NCBI RefSeq assembly: GCF_017877055.1
Contig: NZ_JAGIPG010000001.1
Coordinates: 1,984,001-2,048,000, forward strand
DNA length: 64,000 bases
Direction of reading: 5' to 3'
Source: Neorhizobium galegae
GTDB lineage: Bacteria > Pseudomonadota > Alphaproteobacteria > Rhizobiales > Rhizobiaceae
The notes beneath the pieces were generated by a model, which was not told the origin of the DNA, did not search any database, and saw nothing but the letters and a program-made list of their open reading frames with translations. Shown piece by piece: positions 49,872 to 59,411 of the stretch; the first letter of the stretch is position 1, and each line of letters starts with the position of its first letter. The position numbers and the translations under genes are program-made.

Positions 49872-50617
49872 CGCTTTATCCCCTGCCCGGCACGCTTCCT
49901 CCTGCGACGCGCCCTGTCGATCAGATAGGCCGCTGTGCCGCCGCCGAGGCCGGCGCACAGCACGTCGAATTCCGGGGTGACCAACGCCATGGTGGGGCCG
50001 AGGACCACCCCCATGACGAAGGCGATCTGGACCACCGGCTGGCGGGCGCTCGCCCAGATCGAGGCGTTGAAATAGACCGGCGTCAGGAAGAAGAGCACCC
50101 CCGCAACCGTCGGCGGAAAGGCCGAGACGATATCGTAGAAGACCGCGACCACCAGCGTGCCCGTCAGGGTCAGTGTCACGCCGAAGCCGGCGAAGTAAAT
50201 CGCCCGGTGCTCGCGCGGCACGTTGCGAAGCGTGGTGATCGCGAAGACCCAGGATGTGATGGCGATGAAATGCGACAGGATCAGCAGCAGCCAGATCGGC
50301 GTGCGCCTTGTGCGCATTTCGGGGATGACCGAGGCGACCATCGGCGTCATGCGGATCGAGGAGAGTGTCACCGCGAGGAAACAGGCGGCGATGTTGGCGC
50401 CGCTCGCCATCGTGCCGACCAGGATGACCTGCGCCGGCAGCGCCCAGATCGCAAAGGACATGAACACGGCCTCCGCGCGCGTCAGGCCCGATTCCAGCGC
50501 AAACGCGCTGAAACCGACGATCGAGGTGAGCAGGATGAGCGCCGGCAGAGACAGGAGGCCCCGCATGCCGGTAAAGAACCAGGATAGGGCGTTGCGGTCA
50601 TCACTGTCTGGAGACAT
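49868..50617 (-). CDS. azlC: AzlC-family branched-chain amino acid permease
   Basis: Polytopic membrane protein of 249 aa. The AzlC pattern appears in LLTSIVGFSAFALESGLTRAE, IWALPAQVILVGTMASGAN and LAVTLSSIRMTPMVASVIPE. It is the large subunit of the AzlCD exporter, with azlD directly downstream and overlapping. The ATG at 50617 is the first Met before the conserved region; an upstream one is possible. A basic C-terminal tail follows (RARRRRKRAGQG). Confidence 0.87.
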   Translation of the reverse strand: MSPDSDDRNALSWFFTGMRGLLSLPALILLTSIVGFSAFALESGLTRAEAVFMSFAIWALPAQVILVGTMASGANIAACFLAVTLSSIRMTPMVASVIPEMRTRRTPIWLLLILSHFIAITSWVFAITTLRNVPREHRAIYFAGFGVTLTLTGTLVVAVFYDIVSAFPPTVAGVLFFLTPVYFNASIWASARQPVVQIAFVMGVVLGPTMALVTPEFDVLCAGLGGGTAAYLIDRARRRRKRAGQGIKR

Positions 50618-50655
50618 CGGTATTCCGGATATGCGCGAAGAAAGAAGGCAAGTCG

Positions 50656-50690
50656 TCAAAAACGACGATGCCGGGACAAGCCCGGCATCG
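50656..50690 (-). terminator. Rho-independent terminator after clpA
   Basis: CGATGCCGGG (50666-50675) pairs with CCCGGCATCG (50681-50690) across a 5-nt loop. On the minus strand a TTTTT run follows three bases later. It is 21 bp beyond the clpA stop and separates clpSA from azlCD. Confidence 0.85.
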
Positions 50691-50710
50691 CAAGAGTTCC
50701 ATCCGAAAGC

Positions 50711-53242
50711 CTATTTGCTCTTCGGCACGCGCGGCACCGTCGTGCCCTTGCGCGGCGGCGTCTTGGGCGCGTCGTCCGATGCGATCACGTCCGCATCGAC
50801 CATGGCACGAGCCCGTGTGTGACCGCCGTCCTTGTCCTTCGGGGCCGACTTCTTCGGCGCCTTGGGCTTGGTAACCTTGGCTTCGGCTTCCTCAGCGGCC
50901 TCTTCCACCTCGGCCTCCGGCTTCGGCTTCACGGGCGTCGCTTCGGAAATCGAGTCGAGGATGAGCTTATCCTTGCCATCCTCGCCCTTGCCGACCGTAA
51001 CGCGAACCACGCCACCCTTGCGCAGCTTGCCAAACAGGATCTCGTTGGCGAGCGGCTTCTTGATGTATTCCTGGATGACGCGCGAGAGCGGGCGGGCACC
51101 CATCTTCTCGTCGTAACCCTTTTCCGCCAGCCAGGCGACTGCGTCCTGATGCAGGTCGAAGGTGACGTTGCGTTCCGAGAGCTGCGTCTCGAGCTGCATG
51201 ACGAACTTCTGCACGACCTGATGGATGACTTCCGTTGGCAGCGGTGCGAACTGGATGATCGCATCAAGGCGGTTGCGGAATTCCGGTGTGAACAGGCGGT
51301 TGATCGCCTCTTCGTCTTCGCCGGTGCGCTTGGACGAACCGAAGCCGATGGCGGCCTTGGCCATTTCCGACGCGCCCGCATTGGTCGTCATGATCAAGAT
51401 GACGTTACGGAAGTCGATCTTCTTACCGTTGTGGTCGGTCAGCGAACCATGGTCCATGACCTGCAGCAGGATATTGTAGATATCCGGATGCGCCTTCTCG
51501 ATTTCGTCGAGCAGGACCACGCTGTGCGGATGCTGATCGACGCCATCGGTCAGGAGACCGCCCTGGTCGAAGCCGACATAGCCGGGAGGTGCGCCGAGCA
51601 GCCGCGAGACCGTGTGGCGTTCCATGTATTCCGACATGTCGAAACGCAGTATCTCGACGCCGAGCGAGGCGGCAAGCTGCTTGGCGACTTCCGTCTTGCC
51701 GACGCCGGTCGGGCCGGAGAAGACGTAGGAGCCGATCGGCTTGTTCGGTTCGCGAAGGCCGGCACGGGCGAGCTTGATGGCCGTCGACAGGGCTTCGATG
51801 GCCGCATCCTGGCCGTAGACGACCGAACGCAGTTCCTTTTCCAGGTTGGCGAGAACCATCTCGTCATCCTTGGAGACGGTCTTTGCCGGAATCCGCGCCA
51901 TCGTGGCGATCGTCGCCTCGATCTCCTTCTCGGTGATCAGCTTGCGGCGCTTGGAGGCCGGCAGCAGCATCTGGGCCGCACCGGTCTCGTCGATCACGTC
52001 GATCGCCTTGTCCGGAAGCTTGCGGTCGGAGATGTAGCGGGCCGACAGTTCGACGGCCGACTTGATCGCCTCGTTGGTGTAGCGCAGCTTGTGATAGTCC
52101 TCGAAATACGGCTTCAGGCCCTTCATGATCTCGATCGCATCCTCGATCGACGGCTCGTTGACGTCGATCTTCTGGAAGCGGCGGACCAGAGCCCGGTCCT
52201 TTTCGAAGAACTGGCGGTATTCCTTGTAGGTGGTCGAGCCGATGCAGCGGATCGCACCCGAAGACAGAGCCGGCTTCAACAGGTTCGAGGCATCCATCGC
52301 GCCGCCGGACGTAGCGCCGGCGCCGATGACCGTGTGGATCTCGTCGATGAACAGGACCGCACCCGGATACTCTTCTAGTTCCTTGACGACCTGCTTCAGA
52401 CGTTCTTCGAAGTCGCCGCGATAACGGGTACCGGCCAAGAGCGTGCCCATGTCGAGCGAGAAGATGGTAGCGTCGGCGAGAGCCTCCGGTACCTTGCCTT
52501 CGATGATCCGCTTGGCCAAACCTTCGGCGATCGCCGTCTTGCCGACGCCCGGATCACCCACGTAGAGGGGGTTGTTCTTGGAGCGGCGGCACAGGACCTG
52601 GATCGTGCGGTTGACTTCGGCATGGCGGCCGATCAGCGGGTCGATCCGGCCGTCGCGGGCCTTTTCGTTCAGGTTGACGCAATAGGCCTTGAGGGCATCC
52701 TGCGGCTTCTTGGCAGACCCTTCCTCCTGATCGCGGGAAGAGGGCTTGGCTTCCTGCTCGCTGTCGTCGGCGCCGCGCGGCGTGCGGGTCTGGGAGGAAC
52801 CTGCGCGCTTGCCGATGCCGTGCGAAATGTAGTTGACCGCGTCGTAGCGGGTCATTTCCTGCTCCTGCAGGAAAAAGGCCGCATGGCTTTCCCGTTCCGC
52901 GAAGATCGCGACGAGAACGTTGGCGCCGGTCACTTCCTCGCGGCCCGAGGACTGGACGTGGATGACGGCGCGCTGGATGACGCGCTGGAAGCCGGAGGTC
53001 GGCTTGGAGTCCTCGTCATAACCAGTGATCAGGTTGGCAAGTTCGTTATCGACATAGTCGGTGACGGTCTTGCGCAGGGTTTCCAAATTGACGTTACAAG
53101 CTCCCATGACCGCGGCTGCGTCGGCATCGTCGATCAACGCCAAAAGCAGGTGCTCGAGCGTGGCGTATTCGTGATGCCGCTCGTTGGCAAAGGTCAGTGC
53201 CTGATGCAGCGCCTTTTCTAGACTAGGCGAAAATGTTGGCAC
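50711..53242 (-). CDS. clpA: ClpA, ATP-dependent Clp protease ATPase subunit
   Basis: Hexameric unfoldase of 843 aa that feeds substrates to ClpP. The N-domain starts [20 protein letters not shown] charged linker (about 150-195) precedes the first AAA+ module with Walker [14 protein letters not shown]. The second AAA+ module has [13 protein letters not shown]. The start is GTG at 53242, eight bases after GAGG. The last 75 or so residues are an extra Lys/Pro/Glu-rich tail, absent from E. coli ClpA (758 aa). It starts 10 bp after the clpS stop. Confidence 0.96.
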   Translation of the reverse strand: MPTFSPSLEKALHQALTFANERHHEYATLEHLLLALIDDADAAAVMGACNVNLETLRKTVTDYVDNELANLITGYDEDSKPTSGFQRVIQRAVIHVQSSGREEVTGANVLVAIFAERESHAAFFLQEQEMTRYDAVNYISHGIGKRAGSSQTRTPRGADDSEQEAKPSSRDQEEGSAKKPQDALKAYCVNLNEKARDGRIDPLIGRHAEVNRTIQVLCRRSKNNPLYVGDPGVGKTAIAEGLAKRIIEGKVPEALADATIFSLDMGTLLAGTRYRGDFEERLKQVVKELEEYPGAVLFIDEIHTVIGAGATSGGAMDASNLLKPALSSGAIRCIGSTTYKEYRQFFEKDRALVRRFQKIDVNEPSIEDAIEIMKGLKPYFEDYHKLRYTNEAIKSAVELSARYISDRKLPDKAIDVIDETGAAQMLLPASKRRKLITEKEIEATIATMARIPAKTVSKDDEMVLANLEKELRSVVYGQDAAIEALSTAIKLARAGLREPNKPIGSYVFSGPTGVGKTEVAKQLAASLGVEILRFDMSEYMERHTVSRLLGAPPGYVGFDQGGLLTDGVDQHPHSVVLLDEIEKAHPDIYNILLQVMDHGSLTDHNGKKIDFRNVILIMTTNAGASEMAKAAIGFGSSKRTGEDEEAINRLFTPEFRNRLDAIIQFAPLPTEVIHQVVQKFVMQLETQLSERNVTFDLHQDAVAWLAEKGYDEKMGARPLSRVIQEYIKKPLANEILFGKLRKGGVVRVTVGKGEDGKDKLILDSISEATPVKPKPEAEVEEAAEEAEAKVTKPKAPKKSAPKDKDGGHTRARAMVDADVIASDDAPKTPPRKGTTVPRVPKSK

Positions 53243-53252
53243 GTCGGGTTCC

Positions 53253-53612
53253 TCACTTCTTTTCCATGACACATTGCAGCGGATGCTGGTGTTGCCGGGC
53301 GAAGTCCATGACCTGGGACACTTTGGTTTCCGCTACTTCGTATGTAAATATTCCGCATTCTCCCACGCCGTGATTGTGGACATGGAGCATGATACGCGTC
53401 GCCGCTTCCCTGTCCTTCTGAAAGAAACGCTCCAGAATGTGGATGACGAACTCCATGGGCGTATAATCGTCATTCAGCAGCAGTACGCGGTAGAGATTTG
53501 GCTTCTTGGTTTTTGGCTTCGTGCGGGTAATGACGGAGGTGCCGCGATTTGCGTTGTCTCCGTCGCCACCCTTTTCAGCTTGCATCAAGATCGGCAGTGC
53601 GATCATCTTCAT
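53253..53612 (-). CDS. clpS: ClpS, adaptor of ClpA for N-end rule substrates
   Basis: Adaptor of 119 aa. The core [19 protein letters not shown] with [19 protein letters not shown] forms the binding pocket for N-terminal Phe, Leu, Trp and Tyr, and [10 protein letters not shown] is its signature. A 35-residue polar N-terminal arm ([13 protein letters not shown]) precedes it. Two ATG codons lie 6 bp apart (53612 and 53606). It is directly upstream of clpA, as in many bacteria. The 250-bp gap before it also holds the phasin terminator. Confidence 0.94.
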   Translation of the reverse strand: MKMIALPILMQAEKGGDGDNANRGTSVITRTKPKTKKPNLYRVLLLNDDYTPMEFVIHILERFFQKDREAATRIMLHVHNHGVGECGIFTYEVAETKVSQVMDFARQHQHPLQCVMEKK

Positions 53613-53792
53613 TCATTCCCCAGTCATCCGGCGGGTTCGTCCGAATGGCCGAACGGCCGGACTTCAGTCTTCCTAACTTAGTTCATTGAACGCGAATTTT
53701 AAGCCCCCTTTGCGGCCACGCAATCACTATTCCGCTAAAGAGATCATCGAACATGCCGAAAATCGGGAATTTCCGCATTGGCATGAATCAAA

Positions 53793-53823
53793 AAGGCCGG
53801 CAGCGTTGAACGCCGCCGGCCTT
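53793..53823 (-). terminator. Rho-independent terminator after the phasin gene
   Basis: AAGGCCGGC (53793-53801) pairs with GCCGGCCTT (53815-53823); on the minus strand the hairpin ends in a TTTTT run. It lies 40 bp beyond the phasin stop. Confidence 0.8.
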
Positions 53824-53862
53824 CTGTGGTGAAGGCGTCGCTTGGAGGGGCCGCTATGCGCG

Positions 53863-54216
53863 TTACGCCGCGTTTTTTGCGGCCACCACGGCGGTCGACT
53901 TGGCGACCGGCGTTTCGTAGGGCTTGTAGGCCGTCTTGGCGAGATCGGCATACATGTCGGTGATCTTGGCCGACTCAGCAACAAAGCCTTCATAGGCCGA
54001 CTTCACGTACTTGGTCTGGAGTTCGAAAACCGCCTCGACACTGCGGGTGGAAGCGAGCGCCTCGACGAAACCTGCCATCTCCTGGAAGGACTTCTTGGAA
54101 TAATCAGTCGTCTCGGTCGCAATCGCCTGAAAACCCTTGGCGATCTCGGAATAGCTCTTCAGCATCCCGTCCATCGCTTCCTTGCTCTTCTTGTTGGCTT
54201 CATCAAAGTTGAACAT
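53863..54216 (-). CDS. Phasin family protein
   Basis: Helical protein of 117 aa. MFNFDEANKKSKEAMDGMLK, SYSEIAKGFQAIATETTDYS and ASTRSVEAVFELQTKYVKSA are typical of phasin_2, proteins that coat polyhydroxybutyrate granules. The C-terminus is Ala/Lys-rich (PVAKSTAVVAAKNAA). It is monocistronic between two terminators. Two TGC-N3/4-GCA motifs lie upstream. Confidence 0.88.
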   Translation of the reverse strand: MFNFDEANKKSKEAMDGMLKSYSEIAKGFQAIATETTDYSKKSFQEMAGFVEALASTRSVEAVFELQTKYVKSAYEGFVAESAKITDMYADLAKTAYKPYETPVAKSTAVVAAKNAA

Positions 54217-54278
54217 CGCCTGTCCCTTTGTTCTATTCGGATTTGCTGATTGAAGGCGGCCAGCCGATAAAAGTCAAG

Positions 54279-54334
54279 GGTGATTTGTGCGGCGCAAAAT
54301 CACCTTCGGTTGCAACGGAATCCATGCAAATGCA
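54279..54334 (-). promoter_or_regulatory. Candidate operator region upstream of the phasin gene
   Basis: Arms GGTGATTT (54279-54286) and AAATCACC (54297-54304) flank TGC-GGC-GCA (54288-54296). A second TGC-AAAT-GCA lies at 54325-54334. PhaR, the phasin/PHB regulator, is known to bind TGC-N3/4-GCA-type palindromes in alphaproteobacteria. The rest of the 300-bp gap 54217-54516 shows only the DUF3126 terminator and no gene. Confidence 0.45.
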
Positions 54335-54444
54335 CGGATCGATTCAGGCTTCTGATTTTGCGAAGATATATCAGCACATGGCAAACCGCCGCGCAAAAAC
54401 GCCGCAGCCATTTTCTTTCGAGGCGCCACCGTTCGCCGCGAATC

Positions 54445-54465
54445 AAAAACGGGCCCGTGAGCCCG
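54445..54465 (-). terminator. Terminator after the DUF3126 gene
   Basis: On the minus strand CGGGC, a 6-nt loop and GCCCG are followed by TTTTT (plus-strand stems 54450-54454 and 54461-54465). It lies 51 bp after the gene and upstream of the phasin promoter region. Confidence 0.65.
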
Positions 54466-54516
54466 CCTTCAAACCTTGCGATCACGCCGGTCAGAGATCG
54501 ACGTGGAGGAGATCGA

Positions 54517-54720
54517 TCAAAGATCGACGTCCAGGATCGCCATGGAAAAGTTGTAGGAGCGGTCGCCGTCCTCGTCATCGATATAGATGACACCGAGAAA
54601 CTCGTCTCCGAGGTAAACTTCGGCCGAGTCGTTCTTGCGCGGACGCGCCTTGACGATCGCCTGCGGATTGATCACGCGCTTGAAATAGGCGTCGAGCTTC
54701 TTGATTTCGTCCGGTTTCAC
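54517..54720 (-). CDS. DUF3126 family protein
   Basis: Protein of 67 aa. DEIKKLDAYFKRVINPQAI, KNDSAEVYLGDEFLGVIYID and DGDRSYNFSMAILDVDL match the small, conserved alphaproteobacterial DUF3126 family. The function is unknown. The frame opens with GTG at 54720, four bases after GGAGAG. It is downstream of cysE across 162 bp. Confidence 0.85.
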   Translation of the reverse strand: MKPDEIKKLDAYFKRVINPQAIVKARPRKNDSAEVYLGDEFLGVIYIDDEDGDRSYNFSMAILDVDL

Positions 54721-54882
54721 GTTTCTCTCCGTCAGCGGTTCTCGGTTGCGGCGCTTTTGGCATGGGACAAAGGTGAAAGTAAAGCCGCCAGAAATAGCCT
54801 TTACCGCTCTTTTGCGATGTTCGTTGGGGCCGATGATCAGCGCGCTCCAAACATCGACAAGCGGCGGGCAAACGCAGACGAA

Positions 54883-55704
54883 TCAGTCGTCGGCCCCGAG
54901 AAGCTGGTCCATCAAGCGCGACGGTTCCGAACACCCAGCGCTCCCGACCACCTTTGCCGGCACGCCGGCGACGGTGGACTTCGGCGGTACGGCCTTCAGG
55001 ACCACCGAGCCGGCGGCAACGCGCGAGCACGACCCGACCTCGATATTGCCGAGGATCTTGGCGCCGGCGCCAATGAGGACGCCGTTGGCGATCTTCGGAT
55101 GGCGGTCGGCGCCCTCCTTGCCGGTGCCGCCGAGCGTCACCCCATGCAGGATCGAAACGTTGTCGCCGATGACAGCCGTCTCGCCGACCACGAGGCCGGT
55201 GGCGTGATCGAGGAAGATGCCCTTGCCGATGCGGGCTGCCGGGTTGATGTCCGTCTGGAAGACGCTGGAGGAGCGGCTCTGCAGATAGAGGGCAAAGTCG
55301 CGGCGGCCGCGCATGAACAGCCAATGCGCCAGCCGGTGCGTCTGGATCGCGTGAAAGCCCTTGAAATAGAGAACCGGCTCCATGAACCGCAGGCAGGCGG
55401 GATCGCGGTCATAGACGGCCTGGATGTCGACGCGCATGATCGCGCCCCATTCCGGCCAGTCGGCCAGCATTTCCATGAAGGTCTGGCGCAGAAGGACGTC
55501 CGGCACGTCCGCATGGGCAAGGCGTTCGCAGATGCGGTGTACGACGCATTCCTCGAGCGAGCGATGGTTGAGCACGGCAGAATAGAGAAATGCGGCGAGC
55601 AGCGGATCCTGCTCGGTTGCCATGCGCGCTTCCTGGCGCAGCGTATCCCAGATGGGATCCACGGTCGCGAGCGACTCCTGGCGGATTTCAGTTCTTGCGG
55701 CCAT
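54883..55704 (-). CDS. cysE: Serine O-acetyltransferase CysE
   Basis: Enzyme of 273 aa that acetylates serine as the first step of cysteine synthesis. The helical N-terminal domain includes MLADWPEWGAIMRVDIQAVY-like DIQAVYDRDPACLRFMEP. The left-handed beta helix has PAARIGKGIFLDHATGLVVG and ETAVIGDNVSILHGVTLGG. The C-terminal flexible tail can bind cysteine synthase and carries feedback control in other species. The ATG is at 55704. It is preceded by a 115-bp gap from the hydrolase gene. Confidence 0.95.
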   Translation of the reverse strand: MAARTEIRQESLATVDPIWDTLRQEARMATEQDPLLAAFLYSAVLNHRSLEECVVHRICERLAHADVPDVLLRQTFMEMLADWPEWGAIMRVDIQAVYDRDPACLRFMEPVLYFKGFHAIQTHRLAHWLFMRGRRDFALYLQSRSSSVFQTDINPAARIGKGIFLDHATGLVVGETAVIGDNVSILHGVTLGGTGKEGADRHPKIANGVLIGAGAKILGNIEVGSCSRVAAGSVVLKAVPPKSTVAGVPAKVVGSAGCSEPSRLMDQLLGADD

Positions 55705-55819
55705 CGCCGTCTCCTCGTTTGCCGTACGGCAGAGCTTCCTACGGCAGTATATAGAATAAGTTTACGCCAAGACCAATGCCCGGAAAATCGCATTCCGTTG
55801 ATCGTAAGAATGAAAGAAC

Positions 55820-56608
55820 CTACGGTCTTGCGGAGAGTTCGGCGTAGAACTCCAGAACCGCCTTCTTGAACACCCGGTCGCCGACGGCGAGCATGTGGTC
55901 GCGGCCGGGGATATCGAGGGCAACCGCATGCGGCATCAAGGCGGCGAGTTCCTGCGCGGAACCGGCGATGTCGTCCTTGGTTCCGACCCCGATCAGCGTC
56001 GGCGCGTCGATACGCCCCATGTCGGCGCGGCTGACAAGGTCCCGCGAACCGCGGATACAGGCAGCGAGGGCTTGCTTGTCGCTCTTCGTCTGGTCGGCAA
56101 AGGCGCGGAACATGCGGCCGCGGGCATGGGCGACGTCATCGAGGGACGGAGCGAGCAAGGCGTCGGCGATCGGATCCCAGTCCCCTACCCCGTCGGTCAT
56201 GCCGATGCCGAGGCCGCCGAGGACCAGCGAGCGTACCCGATGCGGATGCGCGAGTGCGGAAAAGACCGAGATGCGGGCGCCCATCGAATATCCGAAGACA
56301 TGCGCTTCCGGGATCCTCAGATGGTCGAGGAGCGCCATCGAATCCTCGGCCATCACCCATGGCCGATAGGCTTCCGGATCGAGCGGCTTGCCGCTTGCGC
56401 CATGCCCGCGGTTGTCCATGGCGATCACCCGGTAACCGGCGTCGCCCAGCGTCTTCAGCCAACCCGGATGTACCCAGTTGACCAGCGCGCTCGAGGCAAA
56501 CCCGTGGACGAGCAGCACCGGATCGCCGGACGGATCGCCTTCGTCGAAATAGGCAAGATCGAGACCATCATGGGAAAACTTGGAGAAGGCAGGCGCATTG
56601 AGATTCAT
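55820..56608 (-). CDS. Alpha/beta-fold hydrolase
   Basis: Protein of 262 aa. The oxyanion-hole segment LLVHGFASSALVNW, the nucleophile elbow GYSMGAR with the catalytic Ser, and the C-terminal DIPGRDHML with the catalytic His mark an alpha/beta hydrolase. A VMAEDSMALLDHLRIPEAH segment precedes the elbow. No signal peptide was seen. The substrate is unknown. The start at 56608 is supported by AAGGA 8 bp upstream; earlier in-frame Mets are less likely. It is divergent from the zinc-finger gene. Confidence 0.82.
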   Translation of the reverse strand: MNLNAPAFSKFSHDGLDLAYFDEGDPSGDPVLLVHGFASSALVNWVHPGWLKTLGDAGYRVIAMDNRGHGASGKPLDPEAYRPWVMAEDSMALLDHLRIPEAHVFGYSMGARISVFSALAHPHRVRSLVLGGLGIGMTDGVGDWDPIADALLAPSLDDVAHARGRMFRAFADQTKSDKQALAACIRGSRDLVSRADMGRIDAPTLIGVGTKDDIAGSAQELAALMPHAVALDIPGRDHMLAVGDRVFKKAVLEFYAELSARP

Positions 56609-56780
56609 CGGGGCAGTCCTTATTGGCGCCCGGAACATAAGGGATGAACCGCGGGGTTTGAACCCGTGAACAACAGGAAATCGACACGCCTGCGGCGGTT
56701 TTCCCACTACACAATCGCCAAGCGGGCGGCTAATGTCCGGCGCAAATCAGACGCGCCGCATTTCAGTATCGGAGACCATC

Positions 56781-57026
56781 ATGGCCGGGCACAGCATTCC
56801 CCACTTCCAGAACGACGGCGGGCATCGCTTGATCCAGATCGGCGTCAAGGAATTCATGTGCACCGGCGCTTCGGTTCCCTTCGACCATCCGCACATCTTC
56901 ATCGACATGGGCGACGACAACGAGAAGGTCTGCTCCTACTGCTCGACCCTCTACCGCTACAATCCGACGCTGAAGGCCGAGCAGACCGACCCGCCGGGCT
57001 GCGTCTTCCACGTCAAGGCCGCCTGA
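56781..57026 (+). CDS. CHCC zinc-finger protein (NDUFS6-like)
   Basis: Protein of 81 aa. KEFMCTGASVPFDHPHIFID with KVCSYCSTLYRY provides the Cys-His-Cys-Cys ligands of the zinc finger found in the NDUFS6/NUMM accessory subunit of mitochondrial complex I. Alphaproteobacteria carry a free-standing homolog, thought to relate to complex I assembly. The ATG at 56781 follows GGAGA by 5 bp. It is 12 bp upstream of the monooxygenase gene. Confidence 0.87.
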   Translation: MAGHSIPHFQNDGGHRLIQIGVKEFMCTGASVPFDHPHIFIDMGDDNEKVCSYCSTLYRYNPTLKAEQTDPPGCVFHVKAA

Positions 57027-57038
57027 TCGGCATCTGAC

Positions 57039-58202
57039 ATGTCCATCGAAAGAGTAGCGATCATCGGTGCCGGCATGGCCGGGCTGACGGCCGCGCTCGC
57101 CTTCGCCCGCCACGGCACAGCATGCGACATTTTCGAGGAAGTGGCCGCGCTGATCGAGGTGGGTGCCGGCCTGCAGGTTTCGCCGAACGCATCACACGTG
57201 CTCTCCGAGCTCGGCGTCCTGCCGGCGCTCGAAGCCGTCTGGACCGAGCCCGATCGCATCGCTCTCGTTTCCGGGACGTCGCTCAGGCCGCTTGCGCATG
57301 TTCCAGCGGGGCGTTTCGCCCGCGAGCGCTGGGGGTCACCCTACGGAGTCCTCCATCGCGCCACGCTTCAACAGGCATTGCTTGCCGCGGTCGAACGGAA
57401 CCCGCTCTGCAGCATCCATCTGGATACGCCTATCCGCAACGATCCGCACGTGACGCTGGCCGGGATCACCGGCAGAACCTACCCCCTGATCGTCGGCGCC
57501 GACGGCGTCTGGTCCAATCTGCGTGCTGGCATACCGGACAGCCCGGAGCCGGATTTTTCGCGCAATGTCGCCTGGCGCTTCACGATTCCCGGCAGCGCCA
57601 GGCCCGATTGGCTGGACGCTGGGCAGGTCACCGCTTTTCTCGGGCCGTCGACCCATGTGGTTGCCTATCCGCTCAGGGAGATCGATGGGTTCAATATCGT
57701 CGCAATCGCGTCGGGCATCAGCCCCGGCAAGACGTGGGACGCGCAAGCCGGCGATGCGCAGCGACGCATGCTGCTCGGCCAGTTCCATCGCTGGGACCGG
57801 CGCATCGTTCAACTGATCGAAAGGGCCGAACGGCCGACCTTCTGGCCACTTTACCATGTCGCGGCCGGGCGCTGGCACAACGGCCGCGACATGGTGCTGA
57901 TCGGCGATGCGGCGCATGCGATGATGCCGTTTGCGGCCCAGGGCGCATCGATGGCGATCGAGGATGCCTTCGTGCTGGCAAACCGGGTGGCCGGTCCGCT
58001 TCCTCTTGCGCAGGCGCTGACGGAGTTCGAGAGCGAACGCACGCAGCGGATCGCCAAGGTACGTGCCCGCGGCCTGTTCAACCGCTTCGCCTATCACGCC
58101 CGCGGTCCGATCCGGCTTGGCCGAGACATCGTCCTGTCGCTGCGTCCGCCGCAATCGCTCGCGGCGGATTTCGACTGGCTTTACGGCTTCAAGGCGAAGT
58201 GA
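57039..58202 (+). CDS. FAD-dependent monooxygenase (aromatic hydroxylase-like)
   Basis: Protein of 387 aa in the salicylate/hydroxybenzoate hydroxylase family. The FAD-binding VAIIGAGMAGLTAALAFARH, the DG motif VGADGVWSNLRAG, and GDAAHAMMPFAAQGASMAIE contacting the FAD ribityl chain are complete. The substrate cannot be told from sequence. It follows the zinc-finger gene in a likely operon. Its stop TGA abuts the metC stop on the other strand (TGATCA). Confidence 0.87.
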   Translation: MSIERVAIIGAGMAGLTAALAFARHGTACDIFEEVAALIEVGAGLQVSPNASHVLSELGVLPALEAVWTEPDRIALVSGTSLRPLAHVPAGRFARERWGSPYGVLHRATLQQALLAAVERNPLCSIHLDTPIRNDPHVTLAGITGRTYPLIVGADGVWSNLRAGIPDSPEPDFSRNVAWRFTIPGSARPDWLDAGQVTAFLGPSTHVVAYPLREIDGFNIVAIASGISPGKTWDAQAGDAQRRMLLGQFHRWDRRIVQLIERAERPTFWPLYHVAAGRWHNGRDMVLIGDAAHAMMPFAAQGASMAIEDAFVLANRVAGPLPLAQALTEFESERTQRIAKVRARGLFNRFAYHARGPIRLGRDIVLSLRPPQSLAADFDWLYGFKAK

Positions 58203-59393
58203 TCAGATCTCGGCCGCTGCCGCAAAACCGATTTCCAGGTCCTTCTTCAGGTCCGCCACATCTTCGAGACCGATCTGCAGGCGGATGACCGGACCTTCCG
58301 GCGGCGCCTTGCGGATGGTGCGGTCCGACAGGTTGACCGGCACGGCGAGGCTCTCGTAACCACCCCAGGAGTAACCGAGGCGGAAGAAGGACAGCGCATC
58401 CAGAAAAGCATGCGCCTTGGCTTTCGCCTTGTCGCCCTCCGCCTTCAGCACGAAAGAGAAGACGCCGCTGGCGCCCTTGAAATCGCGCTTCCAGATCGCG
58501 TGGCCGGGAAAGCTCGGCAGCGCCGGGTGCAGGACGCGCGCAACGTCGTCGCGGCTCTCCAGCCATGTGGCGATATCGAGCGCGCTCTTCTGATGATGTT
58601 CGAGACGCACACCCATGGTGCGCAGGCCGCGCAGGATCTGGTAGGAATCATCCGGTGCGCCGCAGATCCCGAGGGAAATACGGGCTTCTTCGAGCTTGGG
58701 CCAGTGCCTGGCATTGGCCGAAACCGAGCCCATGATGATGTCCGAGTGGCCGGACGGATATTTCGTCGTCGCATGGATCGAGACGTCGACGCCGAAATCA
58801 AGCGGCCGGAAATAAAGCGGCGTCGCCCAGGTATTGTCCATGGTGACGACGCAGTCATGCCTGTGGGCCACCTCGGCGATCACCCTGATATCCTGCATCT
58901 CCATGGTGTTGGAGCCTGGCGCTTCGGTGTGGATCAGCCTGGTGTTCGGCTTGATCAGCGACTCGATGCCGGCACCGATCTCCGGATCGTAATACTCGAC
59001 CGTGACGCCCAGGCGCTTCAGCATCGTGTTGCAGAAATTGCGGCACGGCGCGTAGACTGAATCGACGATCAGAGCGTGGTCGCCGGCCGAGAGATAGGCC
59101 AGAAAGGGTACCGAGATAGCCGCAAGCCCCGAAGGAACGAGGATGGTGCCGGCCGAGCCTTCCAGTTCGTCGAAGGCTGCACAGAGCGCATCCGTGGTCG
59201 GCGTGCTGCGCGTTCCGTAGGTGTATTTCTGGGCCCGCTTTTCCATCGTCGCAGCATCGGGAAACAGGACGGTCGAAGCGTGCACGACCGGCGGATTGAC
59301 GAAGCCATGGTAGGCGGACGGATCGTTGCCCATATGGGCGAGGCGCGTGTTGGGGCCAGCGCTGGTGAACAGGGACTCGTTCGTCTTTTTCAT
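58203..59393 (-). CDS. metC: Cystathionine beta-lyase MetC
   Basis: PLP enzyme of 396 aa that cleaves cystathionine to homocysteine in methionine synthesis. The substrate-site region KRAQKYTYGTRSTPTTDAL-type segment, the external-aldimine area ILVPSGLAAISVPFLAYL, and the PLP-lysine segment SIHATTKYPSGHSD are present. The start at 59393 is uncertain; another Met 18 bp upstream fits equally well, and neither has a good ribosome binding site. It is divergent from aapJ, a gene order known from Rhizobium leguminosarum. Confidence 0.93.
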   Translation of the reverse strand: MKKTNESLFTSAGPNTRLAHMGNDPSAYHGFVNPPVVHASTVLFPDAATMEKRAQKYTYGTRSTPTTDALCAAFDELEGSAGTILVPSGLAAISVPFLAYLSAGDHALIVDSVYAPCRNFCNTMLKRLGVTVEYYDPEIGAGIESLIKPNTRLIHTEAPGSNTMEMQDIRVIAEVAHRHDCVVTMDNTWATPLYFRPLDFGVDVSIHATTKYPSGHSDIIMGSVSANARHWPKLEEARISLGICGAPDDSYQILRGLRTMGVRLEHHQKSALDIATWLESRDDVARVLHPALPSFPGHAIWKRDFKGASGVFSFVLKAEGDKAKAKAHAFLDALSFFRLGYSWGGYESLAVPVNLSDRTIRKAPPEGPVIRLQIGLEDVADLKKDLEIGFAAAAEI

Positions 59394-59411
59394 GTCGGGG
59401 AGAGCTTTCAT

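Noticed and set aside
53752..53785. Loose palindrome CATGCC...GGCATG upstream of clpS
   Set aside because: The 6-bp arms are offset from the inner GGAATTTCC centre, so the symmetry is poor.
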